Shown: positions 25,233 to 35,613 of the stretch, piece after piece | Position numbering within the stretch: position 1 is the first letter of the stretch | Layout: each line of letters starts with the position of its first letter | Assembly (NCBI RefSeq): GCF_900239975.1 | Contig: NZ_LS992154.1 | Coordinates: forward strand, 62,001 to 126,000 | Source of the DNA: Chlamydia poikilotherma | Lineage (GTDB): Bacteria > Chlamydiota > Chlamydiia > Chlamydiales > Chlamydiaceae | Direction: 5' to 3' | Length of the DNA: 64,000 nucleotides | Notes under the pieces: generated by a model | Seen by the model: the letters and a program-made list of their open reading frames with translations, nothing else | Told to the model about the DNA's origin: nothing | Databases searched by the model: none | Program-made: the position numbers and the translations under genes

Positions 25233-26117
25233 ATGAAAAAGTTAGTTTTGTACTTTGGTACTTTTGTTGTATCTCTTTTTTGCGGAGTTTTTTTATGGGA
25301 TAATGTCCCTTGTGCACATAAGGCCATGCAAGTCACCGCAAATTACAGTGTCGATGTTTTTGAGAAAAGCTGCCGGCTTGTTCGCAAAGTTTCTGGATTC
25401 GAAAGAGTCCGAGTTTTTGAAAGGAAGTTTTCTCCAGAGCAAATATTGACTTTCTTCCCAGAGCATGTGGATGGAAATGCCTCTGTAGAACTGACTTTTG
25501 TTCCTCATACACTAATGCATGTGCGTTTTTCTAGAGAGGATACTGTCAAGAAAACGATGGTCAGTCAAGAGGGTGAGATCCTTTGGAGCTTAGCAAATGG
25601 TGAAATGGTTCTTAACACAGGAACATGGGCTTGTTCTAAAGGATTTAGGGAATGCCTAATGCTAAGAGCGGACAAACAAGACGTCAATGTTATGCAGGCT
25701 CTAGCAAATCTCGGAGGAGCCGCTTCTAAAGAATCATTGACACAAGCTCTATCTATGAAAAATATCAGAGCTGAAAAGGTAATCCGTGCCTGTCAGAAAA
25801 AGAAGTTGATTTTCTCAATGGGTAGTCAAATAGGAAGCCATTTCCAACAACTTCAGCCGATCAAAGGTTGTACAACAACAATCCAATCGTCTCCTGTATG
25901 GTTGCGAAGACCTCGGGGTTCCTCTATTGTATCGCCACACTTTTCTGAAGATCGCGTAAGTAGTCTTGCCGGAATGATTTTTGGAAATAATTTCTTAATA
26001 TTAGATAAGGTTGTTGTTTACGTTCCTGTATATAAAGTATCGTTAGTTGCTGCAGATAATAGTGTTCGTATAGAATACATTAATGCTGTAACAGGAAAAC
26101 CATTTTTGGATATTTAA
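25233..26117 (+). CDS. Exported or membrane-anchored hypothetical protein (CT546 position)
   Basis: A 294-residue protein beginning with a hydrophobic segment (residues 4-21) preceded by KK, which is either a signal peptide or an N-terminal anchor. The rest is soluble, with a winged-helix-like stretch at about 150-190 (VMQALANLGGAASKESLTQAL, then KVIRACQKKKLIFSMGSQ). No family recognised. ATG 25233 has AAAAAGG upstream. It is divergent from the lipoprotein operon, and its stop overlaps the convergent dnaE stop by four bases. Confidence 0.7.
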   Translation: MKKLVLYFGTFVVSLFCGVFLWDNVPCAHKAMQVTANYSVDVFEKSCRLVRKVSGFERVRVFERKFSPEQILTFFPEHVDGNASVELTFVPHTLMHVRFSREDTVKKTMVSQEGEILWSLANGEMVLNTGTWACSKGFRECLMLRADKQDVNVMQALANLGGAASKESLTQALSMKNIRAEKVIRACQKKKLIFSMGSQIGSHFQQLQPIKGCTTTIQSSPVWLRRPRGSSIVSPHFSEDRVSSLAGMIFGNNFLILDKVVVYVPVYKVSLVAADNSVRIEYINAVTGKPFLDI

Positions 26118-29100
26118 ACAGCAATAAATCGAACAGGAAGTTGAGAATTTTCTAAGTCCCTCTGAAGGCCGCTAGTATCTTCAGAAACAAAATAGTCTGC
26201 ATCGGGAGAGATGGAGGCGACGCGCTCATTATCCTTCGTGAAAACTAGAGAGAGAGCACGAGATCCGGGATATTTGCGCAGGATTTGTTTTAATACGCCC
26301 AGGTGGCTATGGCGTAATTGTCCAAGATCAAGAGATAATTTAACTACAGAAGCTTGAGATCGATTGTCAGTAGTTTTTGACATAGTAGATGTTTTCCTCT
26401 GATTCGTATCTTTATTGGTTTCTAAGTTTAAATACGACATTTTCTGCATCTGACTTTTGATCTTATCAAACATATCGTCGCATTCTTGGAGGAGATTTCC
26501 ATTAATAAGAGACAGGTCCCTCATCCACCGGCAAGATAAGCGTAAAGATTCACTACGTTTATCGATAGATAAAATAGCATAAATTAAACGATCTTCTTCT
26601 AAAAGTTCCTGTTGTTCAGCATACATTTCGGGCCATATAGGTAATTCATAAGAGTCAACACCGTCGTTAACACGTAATAAAGCAAATTTTCTTTGTGCTT
26701 TTGAAGAAATTCGTGTTGTGACCTTATCGATAATGAATATAGTCCGAATTACCGAACCGTGGGGGAGATTTTCAAACTCTCCAGGGCTGACAACAGAGAG
26801 CTGAGGTAGAATATCTTTAACAGCATCCATAGGGTGCTCAGTAAGATAGATACCTAATAACTCTTTCTCTTTCTTGAGTATTTCTTTTTTTGACCTATGA
26901 ACAACATTTGTAACTGGAGTTAACGCTACAGGATGTTCTTGATGCATAGTATTTAAAGAAAAGAATGTCATAACTCCGGTAGCAGCTTCTTTCTTCTCTT
27001 TAGATATTGTGTCATAGAGGGTTTCTAAAGTGGCTTGAGCAAAGTCTCTATCAGACTCAAAAACATCGAAACATCCTGCATCGATTAAGTTTTCTGTGTG
27101 CTTCTTAGTGACCTTCTTTAAATCAGAACGTTGGATAAAATCTTGTATGCTTTGATACGGCCCACGTTTCTCTCTTTCCTCAATGATACTTTCTACTAGA
27201 CCCTTACCTATACCTCGAATGGCTCCCATAGCAAAACGAATACCTCTATCTGTAGCAACAAAGTTTGTTCCTGACTCATTAATATCAGGAGGAAGGATAC
27301 AGATATCCATGCTATGTGCTTCGTGAATGAGTTTCCCGACTTTCTCAATATCATCAGAGTCGCAGGTAAGAAGAGCTGCTAACCATTCTTTAGGGTAATT
27401 TGCTTTAAGATAAGCAGTTGTATAGGTAATTAACCCATAAGCAGCTGCATGGGATTTATTAAAGCCGTAGGAAGCAAATTTTTCCATTTTATCGAAAATG
27501 ATTGTTGCTAAATCCGCATTGATACCATTTTTGCGTGCGCGTTCACAAAACTTCGTGCGCTCTTGAAGCATCTGCTTGATATCTTTTTTCCCCATAGCAC
27601 GACGTAAAACATCACCTTCCCCTAGGGAATAGCTTGCTAGAGATCCGGCAATTTGCATAACTTGCTCTTGGTAAACCATAATGCCGTAGGTTTCTTTGAG
27701 AATAGACTCCATAAGAGGATGATCGTAATCTATGATCTCTTTGCCATGCTTTCGATTAATGAAGGAGGGAATCATATCCATAGGGCCAGGACGATATAAA
27801 GCACCTATGGCGATGATTTCTTCAAAGGAATCGGGGCGAAGATTTTTTGCTAACTCTTGCATCCCTTTAGATTCCATTTGGAATATCCCCATTGTCTTGC
27901 CTTGATGCAAAAGAGCAAATGTTGTTTTGTCATCCAAGGGAAGAGAGGCCATTTCTAATAGCTTGCCAGTTTTCTTTTGGATTGCATGAATAGCAATATG
28001 GATACTCGTTAAAGTTTTTAATCCTAAGAAGTCCACTTTAAGCATCCCCACACTTTCCAAAGGCTTCATGGAAAATTGTGTAGTAATCATTGTAGAATCT
28101 TTAGAAATACAGATGGGGATGTGATTAGTTAAGCGGTCTCCACAAATAATAACTCCAGCAGCATGTACTCCTGTATTGCGGATAGATCCTTCTAGATGCA
28201 TCGCCATATCAATAACCTGAGCAGCCTCAGAATCATTGGTGTACAACTCATTTAGATGGGGATCTGTTTCTAAAGCTTTTGCTAATGTAGTATTAAGTTC
28301 TGGGATATGCTTGGCGATGTGGTTAACTTTAGAAAGAGAAACGTCCAAAGTCCTTCCTACATCTTTCACAGCCATTTTGGCTTTCATAGTTCCAAAAGTA
28401 ATAATCTGAGCTACGTTATCTTTCCCATGGCGTTCTATTGCATAACTGATAACGCGTTCTCGCCCCGCCATACAAATATCGATATCGATATCGGGATAGG
28501 ATAAACGCTCGGGATTAATGAATCTTTCAAAAAACAGATCGAATCGGATAGGTTCTATTTCTGTAATTCCTAATAAAAATAACATCACAGATCCAGCTCC
28601 AGAACCACGTCCAGGACCTACAGGGATTCCATTATCTTTTGCCCAACGTATAATATCCCAAACAATAAGGAGATAGTCGCACATCCCTTTAGGGATGATA
28701 ATTGACATTTCCATTTCCAATCGTTCTTTAACTAATTCTAAAGGATCTCTATCAGGAAATTTTTTAGAGATATGACTAAGCTGTTCCAGAGTATATTTTG
28801 TAGATAATCCTTGTTCGCAAAGCTCGCGAAGAAAAGCTGAAGAAGCTTCGTAACGTTCTGCTTCCGTATACGTTTGCTTTTCTTTAAGAAACTCAGGAAC
28901 GTAAATAGGGTAGTGCTTATTTGAAAGATTCAATTCAAGATTACATTTATCTGCAACCTCTAAAGTATTGGAGATTGTTTCTGGATGATCAGCAAATAAA
29001 ATTGCCATTTCTTCTGGAGACTTAAAATAATACTCTCTACTACGAAATGTTTTTCTCTTAGGATTAGGGATATAGGTATTTTGTTTTGCAATTCTTATTG

Positions 29101-29842
29101 TTTCCCCTAGTTGTACATTGAGAAGAATTTCATGCGCTAACCAGTCATTAGGATGGATATAATGAATATCATTAGTAGCTACTGAACGAATTCCTAAATC
29201 CCTACTAGTTTTTAATACAGCCTGATTAACTTTTACTTGAGCCTCGATAAATTGATGATACTCGTGTTTTAACCACTCTTCTCCCAAGGAGACAATTTTT
29301 TCCTCAGACATTTTATGAAGTTGAATTTCGCTATAAAAATCATCACCAAATAGGTTTTGATACCAACGAAGGTCTTTTTCAAGAGCTTCTTCAGAATCTA
29401 AAGCAGCTTGAGCTACAGAGCCAGATAGGCAGGCAGATAGACAAATAAGACCCTCAGAATGTTGACTGAGAAGTTCTCTATCTATTCTAGGGAAATAATA
29501 AAACCCTTCAGTGAATGCTAGGGAAGACAATAAGCAGAGATTACGATAACCCTGTTCATTTTTACATAAAAGAATGAGATGATTTGCTACGCGACTTTTT
29601 TTCTCTTTTTTCTTATCAAAGCGTGAAGTCGGAGCCACATAAATTTCACAGCCAATGATAGGCTTAATGTCGTTTTGTTGACACTCTTTATAAAATTCAA
29701 TAGCTCCGTATAAATTTCCATGATCTGTTAATGCTAGAGAAGGAATTTGATATTCCTTTGCCTTTGCTACGAAGCTCTTAATCGAGCTTGTAGCATCTAG
29801 AATGGAATATTGAGAATGACAGTGAAGAGGTATCCAAGTCAC
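26114..29842 (-). CDS. dnaE: DNA polymerase III alpha subunit
   Basis: At 1242 residues it is the replicative polymerase subunit. The N-terminal PHP domain keeps its metal motifs (HCHSQYSILD, TDHGNLYG, GCEIYV). The catalytic aspartates are in PDIDIDICMAGRERVI, and the helix-hairpin-helix and OB regions follow (YGFNKSHAAAYG; SVIRTIFIIDKVTTRISSK). The proofreading partner is not adjacent; an exonuclease of the DnaQ type is at 38308. It starts at 29842 on the minus strand, 25 bases after uhpC, so the two may be co-transcribed. The 3' end overlaps the convergent gene. Confidence 0.96.
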   Translation of the reverse strand: MTWIPLHCHSQYSILDATSSIKSFVAKAKEYQIPSLALTDHGNLYGAIEFYKECQQNDIKPIIGCEIYVAPTSRFDKKKEKKSRVANHLILLCKNEQGYRNLCLLSSLAFTEGFYYFPRIDRELLSQHSEGLICLSACLSGSVAQAALDSEEALEKDLRWYQNLFGDDFYSEIQLHKMSEEKIVSLGEEWLKHEYHQFIEAQVKVNQAVLKTSRDLGIRSVATNDIHYIHPNDWLAHEILLNVQLGETIRIAKQNTYIPNPKRKTFRSREYYFKSPEEMAILFADHPETISNTLEVADKCNLELNLSNKHYPIYVPEFLKEKQTYTEAERYEASSAFLRELCEQGLSTKYTLEQLSHISKKFPDRDPLELVKERLEMEMSIIIPKGMCDYLLIVWDIIRWAKDNGIPVGPGRGSGAGSVMLFLLGITEIEPIRFDLFFERFINPERLSYPDIDIDICMAGRERVISYAIERHGKDNVAQIITFGTMKAKMAVKDVGRTLDVSLSKVNHIAKHIPELNTTLAKALETDPHLNELYTNDSEAAQVIDMAMHLEGSIRNTGVHAAGVIICGDRLTNHIPICISKDSTMITTQFSMKPLESVGMLKVDFLGLKTLTSIHIAIHAIQKKTGKLLEMASLPLDDKTTFALLHQGKTMGIFQMESKGMQELAKNLRPDSFEEIIAIGALYRPGPMDMIPSFINRKHGKEIIDYDHPLMESILKETYGIMVYQEQVMQIAGSLASYSLGEGDVLRRAMGKKDIKQMLQERTKFCERARKNGINADLATIIFDKMEKFASYGFNKSHAAAYGLITYTTAYLKANYPKEWLAALLTCDSDDIEKVGKLIHEAHSMDICILPPDINESGTNFVATDRGIRFAMGAIRGIGKGLVESIIEEREKRGPYQSIQDFIQRSDLKKVTKKHTENLIDAGCFDVFESDRDFAQATLETLYDTISKEKKEAATGVMTFFSLNTMHQEHPVALTPVTNVVHRSKKEILKKEKELLGIYLTEHPMDAVKDILPQLSVVSPGEFENLPHGSVIRTIFIIDKVTTRISSKAQRKFALLRVNDGVDSYELPIWPEMYAEQQELLEEDRLIYAILSIDKRSESLRLSCRWMRDLSLINGNLLQECDDMFDKIKSQMQKMSYLNLETNKDTNQRKTSTMSKTTDNRSQASVVKLSLDLGQLRHSHLGVLKQILRKYPGSRALSLVFTKDNERVASISPDADYFVSEDTSGLQRDLENSQLPVRFIAV

Positions 29843-29867
29843 TAGTAATCCCTCGTGTCAACCCACA

Positions 29868-31238
29868 TTACTTTTTAGTTTGTAAACTTCTCTCGGAGGC
29901 ATTCCATGTAGGAAGGAATAAAACCAAAGCAATTAAAGCACAACCTAGAAGAGCAATGAAGAAACCTCTCCAGCCCCAATCTTGTGCGATTTTCCCTAAA
30001 GGATAGCCTGCAAATGCTGCTCCGAAATAAGCAAACCAACCTGCGAAACCACTAGCAGTCCCCGCAGCTTTTTTATGAGATAATTCCGCAGCTGCTAAAC
30101 CAATCATCATCTGAGGACCAAATAGGAAGAAGCCGATGACGAAGAGTAGGGTGCCGTCTAACCACCAGATATCTTCATTGCGACCATACCACATGCCTAA
30201 AATTGAAAATAACAATCCTAAAGAAAATACAACATTCATCGGACCGCGCTTGCCTTTGGAAATCTTATCGGATAACCATCCAGCAATTAACATGCCAAAA
30301 AGCCCACCGATTTCAAATAAAGAGACGCAGAAGTTAGCTTTAACAGCAACGTAACGTTTTGTCTCAATCAAGAATAAGGCGCTCCAATCATTTACAGCCA
30401 TACGAACAACGTAAATGAAAAATGAAGCAAAAGATAGTAACCAGATCCATTTGTTTTTCAGAACATAAGTAAAGAGAATCTCTTTAGTAGATAATTCTTT
30501 TTCTGCTTCTTCTTCTAAAATATCTGCCGTTGTTTCTTCATGTTTCTGAGACTCCTGTTCTTTTCTATGTTTTTCAATAGCAGGAAGACCTAAGGATTGA
30601 GGTGTATCACGAAGACGATTGATTAAAACAAACCCCATGATAATACATAATACACCAGGGATGAACATAGCCCCACGCCAACCACAACAGTCAATAGCAA
30701 ATCCCGTAAGAATAGGAATTAAAGCTCCACCAATGTTATGCGAAGTGCTCCATACACTCCACCAAGTGCCTCTTTCAGATTTTGAATACCAATGAGTTAG
30801 TAGACGAGCGCATGGAGGCCAACCCCAGCCTTGAAACCAACCATTAAGTCCCCACCACAAAGCAAACAACAAGATTGAAGAGGACATTCCGAAGAAGATG
30901 TTCGTAAGTCCTGTGATAATTAAACCCAATGCCATGAAATAACGAGGGTTTGACTGATCAGACATGAGACCGCTAACGAACTTGCTGACGCCATAGCTGA
31001 TGTATAAAGTGCTCCCGATGATCCCTAATTGTGCTTTATCAAAACCAAGGTCCGTCATCAGTGTGGGCATGGCAAAGGTAAAACTCTTCCTTGTGAAATA
31101 GTAGAAGACATACCCTATAAACATGCTGTAGAAGATTCGAATTCTCCAATACTTGTATTGTTTTTTGACTAATTCTGGATCATCAAGTTCTTTAATGTGC
31201 TTGGGAGGCTGAAAGAATTTGGTCCAAATATTCATCAT
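29868..31238 (-). CDS. uhpC: Glucose-6-phosphate/phosphate antiporter UhpC
   Basis: A 456-residue major-facilitator transporter of the organophosphate:phosphate antiporter family, with about twelve membrane helices and a charged central loop (near 220-255). Chlamydia uses UhpC to import glucose 6-phosphate from the host in exchange for phosphate, feeding glycogen and glycolysis. The N-terminal YKYWRIRIFYSMFIGYVFYYFTRKS is typical. ATG 31238 (or 31235) has GAGA just upstream. It is divergent from the hisS group. Confidence 0.92.
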   Translation of the reverse strand: MMNIWTKFFQPPKHIKELDDPELVKKQYKYWRIRIFYSMFIGYVFYYFTRKSFTFAMPTLMTDLGFDKAQLGIIGSTLYISYGVSKFVSGLMSDQSNPRYFMALGLIITGLTNIFFGMSSSILLFALWWGLNGWFQGWGWPPCARLLTHWYSKSERGTWWSVWSTSHNIGGALIPILTGFAIDCCGWRGAMFIPGVLCIIMGFVLINRLRDTPQSLGLPAIEKHRKEQESQKHEETTADILEEEAEKELSTKEILFTYVLKNKWIWLLSFASFFIYVVRMAVNDWSALFLIETKRYVAVKANFCVSLFEIGGLFGMLIAGWLSDKISKGKRGPMNVVFSLGLLFSILGMWYGRNEDIWWLDGTLLFVIGFFLFGPQMMIGLAAAELSHKKAAGTASGFAGWFAYFGAAFAGYPLGKIAQDWGWRGFFIALLGCALIALVLFLPTWNASERSLQTKK

Positions 31239-31479
31239 AAGATCTCATGTTTAAATATTTAATATAGTTTCAGTAGAATAGGGAAGACCTGAGGTTAACA
31301 TATGGGCAATGAAAAAACAAGAACGTAATAACATGTTGTAGCACGCGTAAACATTGATTAATTGTAGTTTTCAGTTGCTTATTTTAGTATAGATTGACGT
31401 ATTAATATCTGAATTTACATCCTTCTATTTTAATTTTTATCGCACCAAAAATGAGGCAGCTGGCTTAGAGAACTGTATT

Positions 31480-31680
31480 ATGAAGAGAATAGTTATATTG
31501 TTCGCAAGTTTGTTTTTAACTCCAATAGGTATTGAAGATACTAGAGAAGTAAGATCTATTGAGGCTAAAAACTGGAAGAAAGTATTGCGAACATATGTTC
31601 GAGAATGTGACTTTCCTCATCAAGAGATAATAGAACCCCTCTTTTGTGAATCTTCTGACTCTTCTGTAGGACGGGTTTAA
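31480..31680 (+). CDS. Small exported peptide of unknown function
   Basis: A 66-residue frame with a signal-like N terminus (MKRIVILFASLFLTPIG) and a short charged mature part containing two cysteines (about 46 and 58), which could form a disulfide. The ribosome site is weak (TTAGAGAAC). A possible promoter, TTGACG 31394 and TACATC 31416 with a 16-base spacer, lies upstream. The frame ends 68 bases before hisS and would share its transcript. I recognise no homologue, so it might be a leader peptide or spurious. Confidence 0.45.
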   Translation: MKRIVILFASLFLTPIGIEDTREVRSIEAKNWKKVLRTYVRECDFPHQEIIEPLFCESSDSSVGRV

Positions 31681-31748
31681 TTTTGCCCTTTATCTGAATT
31701 TGAGATATTCTACTCTTAAAATTGTTTAATTAAAATTAAAGACATACG

Positions 31749-33041
31749 GTGAAAGTAGCTTTACCCAAAGGGGTTTTCGATATATTCCCTTATATTACTG
31801 ATGCAAAACATATGTGGAGGCATACTTTCTTATGGCATCGGGTAGAAGATGTTATTCATGAAGTATGTGATTTATATGGATTTTCAGAGATCCGGACACC
31901 TGTTTTTGAAAAGTCAGAGGTATTTTTACATGTCGGAGAGCAAAGCGACATTGTAAAAAAAGAAATGTATACTTTTCTGGATAAGAAAGGACGGTCATTA
32001 ACGCTACGACCAGAGGGAACAGCTCCGATAGCACGCTCATTCATAGATAATCCTATGAGTCGACGCGACGATAATAAATTTTATTATATCCTTCCTATGT
32101 TTCGTTATGAGCGTCAACAATCGGGAAGATACCGTCAGCACCATCAATTTGGTTTAGAAGCTATAGGAGTGCGACATCCTCTTCGTGATGCGGAAGTTCT
32201 AAGTTTGCTTTGGCATTTTTATTCAGCAGTAGGTTTGCAGCATATGCAAATTCAATTGAATTTTTTAGGAGGAGAGCTCACGCGTAAGCGTTATGATCAG
32301 GTTTTGCGCGAGTATTTTTTTCAATATTTAGACTCCTTATCTTCTTTGAGCAGGGAAAGGTTTAATGCAAATCTATTGAGAATATTAGATTCTAAAGAAC
32401 CAGAAGACCAAGAGATTATTAAATCGGCCCCCCCGATTCTTGACTATATTTCCGATGAAGATCGAAAATATTTTGATGAAATTCTTTCTGCTTTAAATAC
32501 TTTGGATATTCCTCACTCTATTAATCCAAGATTGGTTCGAGGTTTAGACTACTATACTGATGTAGTTTTTGAAGCGATCACGACATTTGGAGGCCACTCC
32601 TATGCTTTGGGAGGAGGTGGGCGTTATGATGGACTGATTGGTGCATCTGGGGGGCCAGTCACTCCTGCTTGTGGTTTTGGAGTTGGTTTGGAAAGGGTGA
32701 TTCAAACGTTATTAGCTCAGGGGAATTTAACCCTTCCATTTTCCCAGAAATTGCGTTTGATTCCTGTTGATTCAGAAGCAGATTCTTTTTGTTTTGTTTG
32801 GGCCCAACATTTACGTAGTTTGGGAATCCCTACAGAAGTAGATTGGACACATAAGAAATTGAAAATTGCTTTAAAAACAGCAGATGCAGAGAAAGTGACT
32901 TTTGTTTGTCCAATAGGAGAAAGAGAATTGCTTTCTGAGGAATTGACCATTAAAAATATGTCTTTACGTCAAGAATTCTCTGGTTCAAAGCAAGAGATAG
33001 AGCAAAGGTTGCTATATGAAATACAGAACACATCGTTGTAA
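31749..33041 (+). CDS. hisS: Histidyl-tRNA synthetase
   Basis: A 430-residue class II synthetase charging tRNA-His. Motif 2 (FRYERQQSGRYRQHHQFGLEAIG) and the histidine-binding loops LVRGLDYYTDVVFEA and GGGGRYDGL are intact, and the C-terminal anticodon-binding domain is present. The start is GTG 31749 (KVALPKGVFDIFPY fits the family N terminus); the ribosome site is weak. aspS begins inside its 3' end, so the two synthetases are coupled. Confidence 0.95.
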   Translation: MKVALPKGVFDIFPYITDAKHMWRHTFLWHRVEDVIHEVCDLYGFSEIRTPVFEKSEVFLHVGEQSDIVKKEMYTFLDKKGRSLTLRPEGTAPIARSFIDNPMSRRDDNKFYYILPMFRYERQQSGRYRQHHQFGLEAIGVRHPLRDAEVLSLLWHFYSAVGLQHMQIQLNFLGGELTRKRYDQVLREYFFQYLDSLSSLSRERFNANLLRILDSKEPEDQEIIKSAPPILDYISDEDRKYFDEILSALNTLDIPHSINPRLVRGLDYYTDVVFEAITTFGGHSYALGGGGRYDGLIGASGGPVTPACGFGVGLERVIQTLLAQGNLTLPFSQKLRLIPVDSEADSFCFVWAQHLRSLGIPTEVDWTHKKLKIALKTADAEKVTFVCPIGERELLSEELTIKNMSLRQEFSGSKQEIEQRLLYEIQNTSL

Positions 33042-34770
33042 TGAGTTGTCCCTAAGCAATGTTGGAGAACGTGTGCGGGTATCCGGATGGGTACATCGTT
33101 ATCGTAATCATGGGGGTGTCGTTTTTATAGATTTACGAGATCGTTTTGGAATTACACAAATAGTCTGTCGTGAAGATGAGAAACCTGACTTACATCAGTT
33201 AGTTGATTCTGTCCGTTCGGAATGGGTATTATCCGTAGAAGGCTCTGTATGTCGACGCTTAGAAGGTATGGAAAACTCTAACTTGCCTACAGGAGACATT
33301 GAGGTAGATATTGAAAAAGTAGACATTTTGTCAAAAGCTAGAAACTTGCCTTTCTCTATCTCTGATGAGCATATCCATGTGAATGAGGAGCTGCGATTAG
33401 AATATCGTTATTTAGATATGCGTCGGGGGCAGATTTTAGACCGGTTGATTTATCGTCATAAGGTTATGTTGGCCTGCCGTCAATATATGGATAAACAAGG
33501 TTTCACTGAGGTTGTTACTCCTGTTCTAGGTAAATCTACTCCTGAAGGAGCTAGAGATTATCTAGTTCCTTCTAGAATATATCCTGGAAGTTTTTATGCT
33601 TTACCCCAGTCTCCACAATTATTTAAACAGATTCTTATGGTGGGCGGTTTAGATCGATATTTCCAAATAGCCACTTGCTTTAGAGATGAAGATCTGCGCG
33701 CCGATCGTCAGCCCGAATTCTCTCAAATTGATATTGAGATGAGTTTTGCTACTCCCGATGATCTTTTTCCTATTATTGAACAACTAGTAGTTGAAATGTT
33801 TGCTGTTCAAGGAATTAAAATAGATGTTCCTCTGCCTAGAATGACGTATCAAAAAGCAAAAGATTTGTATGGAACAGATAAACCAGATCTTCGATTTGGG
33901 TTGCAATTGCGTGATTGTCGAGAGCACGCAAAACAATTTTCTTTCTCTATATTTTTAGATCAACTTGCACAAGGAGGCACAATAAAAGGTTTTTGTGTCC
34001 CTGGGGGTGCCGATATTTCGCGTAAACAGCTTGATATTTACACAGAGTTTGTAAAGCGCTATGGCGCTATGGGACTGGTTTGGATTAAAAAGCAGGAAAA
34101 TGGTGTCGCTTCTAATGTTGCTAAATTTGCTTCTGAAGAAGTATTTGAAGCTATGTTTGCGGACTTCGGTGCTGAAGATAATGACATCTTACTTTTGATA
34201 GCAGCTCCAGAATCTGTAGTTAACCAATCTTTAGATCATTTACGCAGATTGATTGCTAAAGAGCGTAATTTATATGACGACTCACAATACAATTTTGTTT
34301 GGATTACGGATTTCCCGCTATTTGCTAAAGAAGATGGCAAGATATGTTCGGAGCACCATCCGTTTACCTCTCCTTTAGATGAAGATATTTCTTTATTGGA
34401 CACAGATCCTTTATCTGTACGTTCTTCGAGTTATGACCTAGTTCTTAACGGATACGAAATAGCTTCCGGATCACAGCGTATCCATAATGCAGATTTGCAA
34501 AATAAAATATTTTCTATTTTAGAGTTGTCTCCAGAGAGTATAAAAGAAAAATTCGGCTTCTTTATAGATGCCTTAAGTTTTGGCACACCACCACATTTAG
34601 GAATTGCTTTAGGTTTAGATCGTATTATGATGGTGCTGACAGGAGCTGAAGGTATTCGAGAAGTGATAGCTTTCCCAAAAACTCAAAAGGCTGCAGATTT
34701 AATGATGAATGCACCTGCAGAAATTATGACTTCCCAATTAAAAGAGCTAAATATTAAGGTAACTTCTTAA
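33016..34770 (+). CDS. aspS: Aspartyl-tRNA synthetase
   Basis: A 584-residue bacterial-type AspRS: N-terminal OB-fold anticodon domain (VSGWVHRYRNHGGVVFIDLRD), catalytic motif 2 (FRDEDLRADRQPEFSQID), the bacterial GAD insertion and motif 3 (GIALGLDRIMMVL). Chlamydiae lack AsnRS and use a non-discriminating AspRS with GatCAB, so this enzyme probably charges both tRNA-Asp and tRNA-Asn (family knowledge). ATG 33016 overlaps the hisS end by 26 bases. Confidence 0.95.
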   Translation: MKYRTHRCNELSLSNVGERVRVSGWVHRYRNHGGVVFIDLRDRFGITQIVCREDEKPDLHQLVDSVRSEWVLSVEGSVCRRLEGMENSNLPTGDIEVDIEKVDILSKARNLPFSISDEHIHVNEELRLEYRYLDMRRGQILDRLIYRHKVMLACRQYMDKQGFTEVVTPVLGKSTPEGARDYLVPSRIYPGSFYALPQSPQLFKQILMVGGLDRYFQIATCFRDEDLRADRQPEFSQIDIEMSFATPDDLFPIIEQLVVEMFAVQGIKIDVPLPRMTYQKAKDLYGTDKPDLRFGLQLRDCREHAKQFSFSIFLDQLAQGGTIKGFCVPGGADISRKQLDIYTEFVKRYGAMGLVWIKKQENGVASNVAKFASEEVFEAMFADFGAEDNDILLLIAAPESVVNQSLDHLRRLIAKERNLYDDSQYNFVWITDFPLFAKEDGKICSEHHPFTSPLDEDISLLDTDPLSVRSSSYDLVLNGYEIASGSQRIHNADLQNKIFSILELSPESIKEKFGFFIDALSFGTPPHLGIALGLDRIMMVLTGAEGIREVIAFPKTQKAADLMMNAPAEIMTSQLKELNIKVTS

Positions 34771-34845
34771 ATAATTTTATACCTATTTTAGGTGCATGGC
34801 ATTACATAATGTGATTGTCTAGGTTACAACCATAGGAGAGAAAAT

Positions 34846-35613
34846 ATGAAAAAACAATGGCATTTAATTATAATAACAATGGTTGTGTCCTTTTCCATTG
34901 CTTCCTGTGATTCGAGTTCTCAAGGTGGGAACCAAACAGAACAAGTTGAGGAGAAAAGCACTACTAATGATTCACAACTTTCTGTAAATCAACAGATATC
35001 GCGTACTTTCGGTCATTTGTTAGCAAGACAGTTACGCAAATCAGAAGATATCATGATGGATATCACTGAGGTTGCTAAAGGGTTGCAAGCTGAGTTAGAA
35101 TGCAAAAGCGCACCTTTAACTGAATCAGAATATGAGGAAAAAATGGCAGAAATACAACAATTAGTTTTCGAGAAGAAATCGAAAGAAAATCTCTCCTTAG
35201 CAGAAAAATTTCTACAAGAGAATAAGAAGAATGATGGTGTTGTGGAAGTCCAGGCTGATAAATTACAATACCGTATTGTAAAAGAAGGCGCAGGGAAAGC
35301 TATTTCAGGCAAGCCTTCGGCACTTCTTCATTACAAAGGCACTTTTATCAATGGTCAAGTATTTAGTAGCTCGGAAGCTAATAAAGAACCCATCCTTCTT
35401 CCTTTAGGACAAACGATACCAGGATTTGCTTTAGGAATGCAGGGAATGAGAGAAGGTGAAACTCGCATCCTTTATATTCATCCTGATTTAGCTTACGGGA
35501 CTGCCGGTCAATTGCCTCCAAACTCTCTATTGATTTTTGAAATTAGTTTAATTGAAACTACAGATGATTCTGTAGCTACAAAAAATACAGAGAATAAGAA
35601 TACGGCTTCATGA
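34846..35613 (+). CDS. mip: Mip-type FKBP peptidyl-prolyl isomerase lipoprotein
   Basis: A 255-residue macrophage-infectivity-potentiator homologue. The signal sequence ends in SIASC, with Cys21 as lipid site. Residues about 45-125 form the helical dimerisation arm, and the C-terminal FKBP domain shows LLHYKGTFINGQVF, LGQTIPGFALGMQGMREGE and YGTAGQLPPNSLLIFEISL. It folds proteins at the envelope and is surface exposed in Chlamydia. AGGAGAG precedes ATG 34846. The stop overlaps the start of trmL by four bases. Confidence 0.93.
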   Translation: MKKQWHLIIITMVVSFSIASCDSSSQGGNQTEQVEEKSTTNDSQLSVNQQISRTFGHLLARQLRKSEDIMMDITEVAKGLQAELECKSAPLTESEYEEKMAEIQQLVFEKKSKENLSLAEKFLQENKKNDGVVEVQADKLQYRIVKEGAGKAISGKPSALLHYKGTFINGQVFSSSEANKEPILLPLGQTIPGFALGMQGMREGETRILYIHPDLAYGTAGQLPPNSLLIFEISLIETTDDSVATKNTENKNTAS

